Shown here one piece after another: positions 15,076 to 21,790 of a stretch of DNA of 64,000 nt (its first letter is position 1; each line of letters starts with the position of its first letter). The translations under genes and the position numbers were made by a program. The notes beneath the pieces are model-generated. The model saw only the letters and a program-made list of their open reading frames with translations, ran no database searches and was not told the origin of the DNA. The stretch comes from an uncultured bacterium (GTDB lineage Bacteria; Bacillota; Clostridia; Oscillospirales; Oscillospiraceae), in NCBI GenBank assembly GCA_945873205.1, contig CAMCCC010000002.1:1-64000 (forward strand). Reading direction: 5' to 3'.

Positions 15076-15942
15076 ATGAAAACGGCACTGATTGATGTGG
15101 GCGGAGGACTGCGGGGCGTATACGCAGCCGGCGTGTTGGATTATTGCCTGGATGAGAAGATTGCCTTCGATCTCTGCATCGGCATTTCGGCGGGCAGCGC
15201 CAACGTGGCTGCCTACCTTGCCGGGCAGCGGGGCCGCAACTACCGATATTATACCCAGTACCCCTTCCGCAAGGAGTACATGAGCCTGCAAAACTTCCGC
15301 AAAAAAAAGAGCTATCTGGATCTGGACTATATCTATGGGACGCTAAGCGTCTCAGGCGGAGAGGATCCCCTGGATTACGCCGCCCTGGCGGCAAACCCGG
15401 CAGAATGCCTCGTGGTGGCCTGCAACGCCCAGACCGGGGAGACAAAGTATTTTGACAAGGCCGCCTTTCATCAGGATGACTACAGCGTTTTGAAGGCCTC
15501 CTCCGCCATTCCCCTGGTGTGCCACCCCTATGCGGTGGAGGGAACTGCCTATTATGACGGTGCGCTGGCGGATACCATCCCCATTGAAAAGGCCTTTGCC
15601 ATGGGCTGTGACGTGGTGGTACTTTTGCTGACCAAACCGGCGGACACGCTGCGGACCGATAAAAAGGACAGAATATTAGCCCGCGGCATTCAAAGGCGCT
15701 ATCCCATGGCCGCTCAGAGACTGCGCGGCCGGGCCCAGCGGTATAACGACGGTGTGGCCCTGGCCCGGGAGCTGGAGCGGCAGGGGAAGCTGTTGATCGT
15801 CGCCCCGGAGAACACCGAGGGTGTGGATACCCTGACCAGGGATCGGGAGGCCCTGGAACGGCTGTACCGCCGGGGATACCGGGATGCCCGGTGCATCCCA
15901 GCCTTTATAGCGGGCGCCCGTTCATCAGGTCAAAGGCCTTGA
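15076..15942 (+). CDS. patatin-like phospholipase
   Basis: Patatin-fold enzymes are serine lipid acyl hydrolases. The oxyanion glycine loop VGGGLRGVYAAG, the nucleophile elbow GISAG and the catalytic Asp in YDGALADTIP form the Ser-Asp dyad. The 288-residue length fits the bacterial YjjU/RssA-like subgroup. GAGGAG at 15063 lies 7 nt before the ATG at 15076, so I prefer this over the track start at 15061. No signal peptide is evident. The 3' end overlaps the convergent tetR2 gene by 38 bp. Confidence 0.9.
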   Translation: MKTALIDVGGGLRGVYAAGVLDYCLDEKIAFDLCIGISAGSANVAAYLAGQRGRNYRYYTQYPFRKEYMSLQNFRKKKSYLDLDYIYGTLSVSGGEDPLDYAALAANPAECLVVACNAQTGETKYFDKAAFHQDDYSVLKASSAIPLVCHPYAVEGTAYYDGALADTIPIEKAFAMGCDVVVLLLTKPADTLRTDKKDRILARGIQRRYPMAAQRLRGRAQRYNDGVALARELERQGKLLIVAPENTEGVDTLTRDREALERLYRRGYRDARCIPAFIAGARSSGQRP

Positions 15943-16495
15943 ACAGGCTGTCGTTGGAAATCATCTGGATCAGTCTGACAAAGGTCTCATCCGGCTCCTG
16001 CATCCCCCGCTGGAACCACTGCTCCAGCATTCCAAACAGGGCCATGGAATGATAGTTGACCAGATAGGCATAGCCGGTGGCAGACAGGGAGAGTGGCCGG
16101 CCCCGCTCCGTCTCCCAGCGTTCCATGGAGGATTTCACATATTTCTCTACCGCCCGGTCAAACATGCGGGAAATCGCCTGACGAAACTCCGGCGCATAAC
16201 GGGAAGCGTAAATGGCGGTAAGGTAGCTGTGATCCCTTCGTATACCGGCCAGCACTTTTTTCAGATGGGCAGGCCAGTTTTCCGCCGTGACCCCTTCCGC
16301 GTCCATCAGGCTGGTAAATCCGGCGGAATACATCCAACTCAAGAAGTCAGACATATTCTGAAAATGATAATAAAAGGTCTTCTTGTTCACATTGGCTGCA
16401 TCGGATAATTCCTGGACAGTAATGCTGTCCAGGTTCTTTTTTGCTATCAGGGCCTTCATTGCCGCTTTCAATTGCTTTTGCGTATTTCTTGCCAT
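15905..16495 (-). CDS. TetR family transcriptional regulator (copy 2)
   Basis: This 196-residue regulator has an N-terminal helix-turn-helix (DSITVQELSDAANVNKKTFYYHFQN, about residues 23-48) and a Firmicutes-type C-terminal domain. It diverges from degV2, mirroring the tetR1/degV1 pair at 7.2-8.9 kb. Its own spacer carries two inverted TTTCGGGTCATTG sites, so autoregulation together with control of degV2 is likely. Confidence 0.9.
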   Translation of the reverse strand: MARNTQKQLKAAMKALIAKKNLDSITVQELSDAANVNKKTFYYHFQNMSDFLSWMYSAGFTSLMDAEGVTAENWPAHLKKVLAGIRRDHSYLTAIYASRYAPEFRQAISRMFDRAVEKYVKSSMERWETERGRPLSLSATGYAYLVNYHSMALFGMLEQWFQRGMQEPDETFVRLIQMISNDSLFKAFDLMNGRPL

Positions 16496-16518
16496 CGCAA
16501 ATCCCCACCGGAATGTAA

Positions 16519-16531
16519 TTTCGGGTCATTG
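16519..16531 (+). promoter_or_regulatory. candidate TetR operator site A (TTTCGGGTCATTG)
   Basis: This 13-mer lies just upstream of tetR2 and recurs as an exact reverse complement at 16622-16634. Its TTCGGGTCA core is also present in the degV1/tetR1 spacer. Confidence 0.55.
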
Positions 16532-16621
16532 CCCCGATAATTGGATTATACCCCTCAGCTTCCGCATCAGGCAAGCGAACAGATGGCAGCAAATTTGTAG
16601 AAAATACCCACATTTCCGGCC

Positions 16622-16634
16622 CAATGACCCGAAA
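16622..16634 (-). promoter_or_regulatory. candidate TetR operator site B (reverse complement of site A)
   Basis: CAATGACCCGAAA is the exact inverse of site A, about 90 bp away and near the degV2 promoter region. Paired sites fit a regulator acting on both divergent promoters. Confidence 0.55.
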
Positions 16635-16714
16635 CAGAATCTTTGTCCGTTTTTGCCCGGTTTACTCTTTTTTGCGCAGCATCTATTATGAAAACAAAAA
16701 AGGAGCGTTTGAAT

Positions 16715-17563
16715 ATGAGCAAACCCGTTGTGATTACCGCTGACAGCACGGTGGATCTGTCGCCTGAACTGTTGGCGCGTTATGATGTCAAAATCATCCC
16801 CCTCACCGTTATTTTAGGGGACAGCAGCTTTCTGGATGGGCACGATTTTACGCCCTATGACATGTATCAGCGTTACCATGCGGATGGCACCTTGCCAAAG
16901 ACTGCCGCACCCAGCATTCAGGATTTCTATGATTTCTTCAGGCAGTATACGGAGGCAGGCTTTGAGGTGGTTCACCTCGACATCAGCTCCGAGCTTTCCA
17001 ATGCCTACAACGCTGCCCGCCTGGCGGCAGGGGAACTGGAAGGCGTATACGTTATTGACAGCCGCATGCTCTCCACCGGTGTGGGCCTGCTGGCCATTGA
17101 GGCCGCCGAATGCCGGGAAAAGGGCATGAGCGCCGCAGAGATCGCCGGGCATCTGGAGGAATTGAAGCATAAGGTCTCCACCAGCTTTGTGCTGGATACC
17201 CTGGAATTCATGTGGAAAGGCGGCCGCTGCACCGGCGTTACCGCCTTTGGCGCCAATCTGCTGAAGATCAAGCCCGCTCTGGAAATACGCGACGGGAAAT
17301 TGGAGATTTATAAGAAGTACCGCGGCAACATCAACAATGTGTATCGCCAGTATATTACCAAGAAGCTGGAAGGAAAACAGATTCGGCCCGGGCACATCTT
17401 TCTGACGGAGTCCGGCGAGATTGATCCCGCTGTGATCGCAAGCCTGGAAAAGCTGGTACAATCCCTGTCCGGTTGCCGGGAGGTTCATCATACTGTAGCC
17501 GGTTCCACCATCTCCTCTCACTGCGGCCCCAAATGTCTGGGCGTTTTGTTTATAGAGGCATGA
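16715..17563 (+). CDS. DegV family fatty-acid-binding protein (copy 2)
   Basis: This 282-residue DegV protein has ITADSTVDLSPELLARYDV at the start, the PKTAAPSIQDFYDFF segment (TSQPS-type lipid-binding loop), VIDSRMLSTGVGLL, and SSHCGPKCLGVLFIEA at the end. It is closer to canonical FakB-type proteins than copy 1. AGGAG at 16701 supports the ATG at 16715. It would carry activated or free fatty acids in the cytoplasm. A stem-loop with AGTCGCAGC/GCTGCGACT arms lies about 60 nt downstream. Confidence 0.9.
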   Translation: MSKPVVITADSTVDLSPELLARYDVKIIPLTVILGDSSFLDGHDFTPYDMYQRYHADGTLPKTAAPSIQDFYDFFRQYTEAGFEVVHLDISSELSNAYNAARLAAGELEGVYVIDSRMLSTGVGLLAIEAAECREKGMSAAEIAGHLEELKHKVSTSFVLDTLEFMWKGGRCTGVTAFGANLLKIKPALEIRDGKLEIYKKYRGNINNVYRQYITKKLEGKQIRPGHIFLTESGEIDPAVIASLEKLVQSLSGCREVHHTVAGSTISSHCGPKCLGVLFIEA

Positions 17564-18075
17564 TGGCATATACGCCCCAATCCCAGCCCGGAAGATCCGA
17601 AGCCCAAAATCTGTAAATGAACAGTCGCAGCTTCCCTCCATGGGTAGGCTGCGACTTGTTGCTAGCCCCCTGCCTGGATTCACCATGGGCCGGGAAGAAG
17701 GTAGAAGTTTAACGTTACGTTTACTACAGAGAGAAGAAAAGGCAGTAGACTTCTCTGGAAAACACCAGAAGTAGCAAGCCTGGCAATAAAAATATTGCTA
17801 AAAAAAGAAACAGCTCCCTTTTATCGACAAAAAATGCAAAAATAATGAAAAAATAGGAATAGCGCATAATTTGACAAGTTGTGTGTTGTCTCTATTAGTG
17901 AAACGGAAGCCAGCCAGAGAAAAAAGCTCTGACTGGCATATGACCACGTCCAGAACCATCGTAGCCAGAAGAGCCGAAAGGTCTTTTGGCTATGGTGGTT
18001 TTTTTGCGCTGCCGCTCCTCTCCTCTTCTGAGATTTTTGACTTTTCAAAAATTCAGAAGAATTGGAGGATCCGCC
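17564..18075. other. gene-free region before the sigma-factor gene
   Basis: The 512-bp stretch contains a stem-loop after degV2 (about 17621-17658), an AT-rich block (17740-17890), a weak GCCAG.../...CTGGC stem (17909-17938) and the strong terminator at 17954. I find no supportable ORF. It probably includes the left border of a former mobile element, because composition changes here. Confidence 0.5.
17954..18005 (+). terminator. terminator ahead of the sigma-factor gene
   Basis: A 19-bp stem (AACCATCGTAGCCAGAAGA / TCTTTTGGCTATGGTGGTT, few mismatches) runs into TTTTTTT. With no gene directly upstream, it is either an attenuator or left over from a deleted gene. Confidence 0.7.
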
Positions 18076-18528
18076 ATGTCACGGCGTAAGACAAAAGCTG
18101 AAAATATCAAAAATCCAGAGCATTATTTCAATAGCATGATAAAAAAGGAGCTTGAACGGGATAAAAATAAAACTGCCAAGTACCACACTATGTTTCTCTC
18201 TTACGATGAAATTACGGATATGGATTCCATTCGGATGAATCGGGATATCCTGCTCCAACTGGCAGCCAAGCAAGGCAAAGAGCTGCACAGCGGAGAAGCC
18301 CCATGGCTGTCCTGGTTTGAAAGTTTTGAAAACGAAACCCTCTACTTTGCAGTCCTGGAATTGACGCAACGGCAAAAATTCATACTGTACCTGCGCTTTT
18401 ATCTGGAGTATTCGCAGGAGCAAATTGGAGCGTTTCTGAACATCCCTCAACAGGCAGTATCAAGCAACATGCGCACCGCAATTAAAAAAATAAAAAAATA
18501 TTTTGTTGGAGGTTGTGAAAAGCCTTGA
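18076..18528 (+). CDS. sigma-70 region 4-type protein of a conjugative-element family
   Basis: This 150-residue protein ends in a sigma region 4-like helix-turn-helix (LTQRQKFILYLRFYLEYSQEQIGAFLNIPQQAVSSNMRTAI) after a variable N-terminal half without an evident region 2. Such short sigma-like proteins occur in Firmicutes integrative conjugative elements. The ATG at 18076 has GGAGG 7 nt upstream; the track start at 17986 runs through the terminator. No relaxase, integrase or type IV secretion gene is in the window, so it looks orphaned. Confidence 0.78.
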   Translation: MSRRKTKAENIKNPEHYFNSMIKKELERDKNKTAKYHTMFLSYDEITDMDSIRMNRDILLQLAAKQGKELHSGEAPWLSWFESFENETLYFAVLELTQRQKFILYLRFYLEYSQEQIGAFLNIPQQAVSSNMRTAIKKIKKYFVGGCEKP

Positions 18529-19015
18529 TTTTATCTCTACCTACAGTGAGGGGATATTTTCTCCTCACTGTCCCTTGAAAAGAGCATATCCGGCAGCTAA
18601 ATAACTTCAGCAGAGAAATAAGCGATTCGGAGGGTGCGCCAAGACCACCTGTGCAGGGCCTTGCTCCTGCATCAAACGAACGGCAGCAAGGTGCCCAGCG
18701 GTTCAGCCCATCCCAAAGCAGCCATGGCCGGCTGTTTCGCCATGATCTTCTCTGCCTACAATGGTACCCCTGCTCAGCCTCAGCCTTCACGCAAAGGGAG
18801 CAGCTCGGAGAGATCCTCGGAGGGGTGAGATTCCCGGAGTGCGTTGCCAAACGCAGTTTAGCTGTACGCCCACGCCTGGGGAAGTTGTGTCGAATACAGG
18901 CAAACCAGTAAGACAATTTGAAAAGTCTTGATATCAGAAGTCATGGAGGCCGCCTTCAAAAGCGGGCGGCCTCTATTTTTGTGGTATCAAAACAATGTCT
19001 GGGAGGAGGTTTCCT
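18529..19015. other. non-coding block of mobile-element type
   Basis: The 487-bp block follows the sigma gene. It has a small stem CAGTGAGG/CCTCACTG (18544-18570), then about 370 bp where all frames give only low-support ORFs, and then a terminator. It may be element intergenic DNA; I cannot assign a gene. Confidence 0.4.
18946..18980 (+). terminator. terminator before the truncated ORF
   Basis: GAGGCCGCC / GGCGGCCTC stem followed by TATTTTT. Confidence 0.65.
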
Positions 19016-19129
19016 ATGTTCATCCAAAGCAAAGAGATTGACTATTGTGGAATCATTATCCTGCTGCGCCAGCTGGTTCAGGCCGGCAAATCGTCTATCA
19101 GCTGGACAAGGTGGATTATATTGCCCTGA
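19016..19129 (+). pseudogene. chimeric 37-codon ORF: start of an element gene joined to other DNA
   Basis: GGAGGAGG precedes an ATG whose first about 25 codons read MFIQSKEIDYCGIIILLRQL-VQAGK, resembling (from memory, unverified) the start of short ORFs found next to recombinase genes in Firmicutes conjugative elements. After the Lys codon the frame runs out of frame into DUF4340-type coding sequence and stops at 19129. The excellent ribosome site with a broken body indicates a deletion joint near 19085-19092. Confidence 0.5.
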
Positions 19130-19563
19130 TGGCGGCTTCTTACAACAGCCTGCGGCACCGCCAGGTGCTGACCGCCGATTTTGAGGACGTCTGTCAGGTG
19201 GACATTTCTCTGGAAGGTGCTGACTATACCCTGGTCACCGACGGCAAGGACAAGGACGACCAGCCGGTCTGGAAATACCAGGAAGAAGAAATTGAGATCG
19301 ACAGCTTCCAGAAGGAGCTGTACGCTCTGTCTGTCAATTCCCCGGAGGACTATACTACGGAAAAACCCAGCGGAAAGGAGGAAATCAGCCTCAGCCTTTA
19401 TCTGGACAATGAGCGCTGTCCCCAGATCAGCATCCAGCTCTACCGCTACGACGGGAACGACTGCCTGGCCCTGGTGAACGGGAAGCCCTTTGCCCTGATC
19501 CCCCGGGCCGACGCCGTTGATCTGATCGAGGCGGTCAACGCCATTGTGCTGAACGGGGTATAA
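19085..19563 (+). pseudogene. 3' fragment of a DUF4340 domain gene
   Basis: The reading frame from IVYQLDKVDYIALMAASYNS to ALIPRADAVDLIEAVNAIVL looks like the C-terminal about 155 residues of a DUF4340 protein, usually more than 400 aa and encoded after an ABC transporter/GldG-like pair. Here the N-terminal part and the partner genes are missing, and the frame has no convincing start (the track's MWNHYPAAP start overlaps the joint). I infer truncation by the deletion that removed the mobile element. Confidence 0.6.
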
Positions 19564-19625
19564 GGCCAGTCCGGCACGGTTTCGGGCTTTCAGCCATTCC
19601 CCCTTTCGGATCAATTCATCTGCAC

Positions 19626-19670
19626 AGCGCCCACTTTGAAACTGCTCAGTTTCAAAAGGGGCGCTTTTTT
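19626..19670 (+). terminator. terminator after the DUF4340 fragment
   Basis: AGCGCCC...AGTTTCAAAAGGGGCGCT forms a long stem with loop GCTC and a TTTTTT tail. The native terminator of the lost operon appears to have been kept. Confidence 0.85.
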
Positions 19671-19721
19671 ATAAAATATGCGGCATGGAACCCCTCTCTT
19701 TCTCATAAATGCAGTTTTTCC

Positions 19722-19750
19722 TTGCGGTCATGGCGTTCGTATGATATGAT
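19722..19750 (+). promoter_or_regulatory. promoter of the lipoprotein/hybrid kinase pair
   Basis: TTGCGG, 17 bp, TATGAT, about 100 bp before the lipoprotein start. The AT-rich leader 19751-19840 holds no gene. Confidence 0.5.
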
Positions 19751-19853
19751 ACTAAAACACACAAAAATATTGTGAAATATAATTATTTTATCCATATTTT
19801 GATTTGCTGTTTTGTCATTGTACGTTAGAAAACATGAGACAGGGAGAAGAAAG

Positions 19854-21764
19854 ATGAAAAAACTTGTATGTCTGTTGATGGCACTGGTTATGGCTGCAAC
19901 CATGTTGGCCGGCTGCGGAAGCCAGGATTCTGCCGGAAGGGATGACGGCAAAATCCAGATCAAAGTGCAGTATTTGTGCGGCAGAATGAATCTGGATCTG
20001 GAAGCGGTGCTGGAAGAGAAATTCCCTAATGTTGACATTGTGACAGATGAGCTTGTCGGCACCCCGGATTATATCGTCGCAAAAGAAATGGAGTACAATC
20101 TTGAGCCTGACATTTATCTTTATGAAGGCTTGTCCCATATGGATGATAAAATCATCGCGGAGAAATTCTACGATCTGTCCCAGGAGGAGTTTGTCAATCA
20201 TTTCTATCTTTCTGCAGTTTCGGAATGTATCAATGAGGATGGAGGACTGTATTATCTTCCGGGGCCGGTATATGTTTACGGCATCGTGTACGATAAGACA
20301 GCGTTTCAGGAGCTTGGGCTTGACGTTCCGCACAGCTACACAGAGTTTGTGAATCTTCTGAATGAAGTGCGGGCAATGAACCTGAAAGGAACAGAGCCGG
20401 ACGAAAACGACCCTGACGCACAGGTAACGGTGGATGTGGAGCCCTTTGTCCCCACGGTCAAATGGCCGGATATGTGGACCTTTATTTTTGATTCCTACAT
20501 TTATGACGATTACATCAAGGGCGTCGACAACGCCTTGTGGCTGGACAGATATCAGCAGGGAAACGAGAGCATGATCGGCCATATGGAGGGCGCCGCGGAA
20601 AAACTGATCCAGCTGTTTGATGACGGAATCCTGTCGCCGGCCTTCTGGGAGGTGCGGGCGCCTGTACGCACAGCGAAGCTTTACCGATACCACACATCGC
20701 TTATGACCATCGAATGTCAGTCGGCACAGGGCTTCAATGAGCGTGAACACGCAGATACGCCGGATAACCTTCATGAAATCGGCATGATGCCCTTTTATAC
20801 AAGCGACGAGGCAGACACGGATTATCTGATTTCCATGCCAAGATGTTATTTCGGCATGACCAAAAGAGCCGCTCAGGATGAGGCGAAGAGGGAAGCAATC
20901 CTTGCAATTTTCCATTTCCTCAGCACCATGGAAGGGCAGGACCTGATGATTGAGGGCGGAGGCGGAGAGATCAATCTGCTGAAAGAGAGCAATCTTACCG
21001 ACGCTCCCTTCTATGATGAAGTCAGGAATACCTTCCGCGGCGGAAGAGTCATAACCCGTTTTAATTTCGCTGGCAAGTCCGGCGCGGTGGAGTCCTATAT
21101 GCACGCCACAACCCCTGACCTTGCAGCGGGGAAAATAAGCGTGGAGGATTGGTTGAAAGAGGCGGACCGGGTCAGGGACGAAGCGCTGGAAAGCAAGCCG
21201 GCAGCGGAGCAGTCCTACGGTACGGTCAAAGAAACGCTTACCATGGAGGAAACAGCCGTTGTTGTGGGAGAAGCCTATCTGCACGCAACCGGTGCGGAGA
21301 TCGGGATTGTTCCGTGCAGAGCCAGCTTCGGTATGAAAAACCGGCTTTATCAGGGCGATATTACCGACAGCGCCATCGATACCGTAATGACTACAAGAAT
21401 GAGTGTGGGCACCGTTACCGAGGACCCAAACCATGTCAATCTCGTTACCGTGAAGATCACGGGGCAACAGCTCATGGATCTGCTGGAGGAAAACAAGGAT
21501 ACCTTTGTTGGTCTGGCGGGGCTTGATGTTGTGTATGATCCTTCCCGGCCGGAAGGCGAAAGATATGTCTCCATCAAGTACAGGGGAAAGGAAATCGGGC
21601 CTGAGGACGAATTCATCGCAGCTTCCGTAAAGGGCGCCGTGAAGAGTCTCCCCGTTGCAGCGTCATACGATGGGCTTGTTTTCCGTGATATGTTCATCAG
21701 CTACCTTGACAGTGTTGGCGGTGAAATTTCCGGAGCACCGCAAAGCCTGAAAATTGTGAAATAG
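19854..21764 (+). CDS. solute-binding lipoprotein fused to a 5'-nucleotidase C-terminal-like domain
   Basis: The 636-residue protein starts with a lipoprotein signal ending in LAGC (C21). Residues about 35-440 look like a family 1 extracellular solute-binding protein (PDIYLYEGLSHMDDK, GGLYYLPGPVYVYGIVYDKTAF). The last about 170 residues (from ETAVVVGEAYLHATGAEIGI through DAVTVKITGQQLMDLL-type sequence to DMFISYLDSVGG) resemble the C-terminal substrate domain of 5'-nucleotidases. ATG at 19854 follows AGGGAG. No permease or ATPase genes accompany it; a sensor kinase starts 26 bp later, so it probably presents a ligand to that sensor rather than feeding a transporter. The ligand is unknown; sugars or nucleotide-like compounds are possible. 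Confidence 0.75.
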   Translation: MKKLVCLLMALVMAATMLAGCGSQDSAGRDDGKIQIKVQYLCGRMNLDLEAVLEEKFPNVDIVTDELVGTPDYIVAKEMEYNLEPDIYLYEGLSHMDDKIIAEKFYDLSQEEFVNHFYLSAVSECINEDGGLYYLPGPVYVYGIVYDKTAFQELGLDVPHSYTEFVNLLNEVRAMNLKGTEPDENDPDAQVTVDVEPFVPTVKWPDMWTFIFDSYIYDDYIKGVDNALWLDRYQQGNESMIGHMEGAAEKLIQLFDDGILSPAFWEVRAPVRTAKLYRYHTSLMTIECQSAQGFNEREHADTPDNLHEIGMMPFYTSDEADTDYLISMPRCYFGMTKRAAQDEAKREAILAIFHFLSTMEGQDLMIEGGGGEINLLKESNLTDAPFYDEVRNTFRGGRVITRFNFAGKSGAVESYMHATTPDLAAGKISVEDWLKEADRVRDEALESKPAAEQSYGTVKETLTMEETAVVVGEAYLHATGAEIGIVPCRASFGMKNRLYQGDITDSAIDTVMTTRMSVGTVTEDPNHVNLVTVKITGQQLMDLLEENKDTFVGLAGLDVVYDPSRPEGERYVSIKYRGKEIGPEDEFIAASVKGAVKSLPVAASYDGLVFRDMFISYLDSVGGEISGAPQSLKIVK

Positions 21765-21790
21765 AAGTGTGTTGCAGAGGAGAGCCTATC

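Noticed and set aside
14830-15445. Minus-strand ORFs (153 and 179 aa) overlapping the start of the patatin gene
   Set aside because: No recognised motifs; they oppose the GGGLRG and GISAG coding region of the patatin gene.
18634-18911. Overlapping ORFs in the block after the sigma gene (64 and 86 aa)
   Set aside because: No convincing ribosome site or recognised motif; the composition looks like intergenic element DNA.
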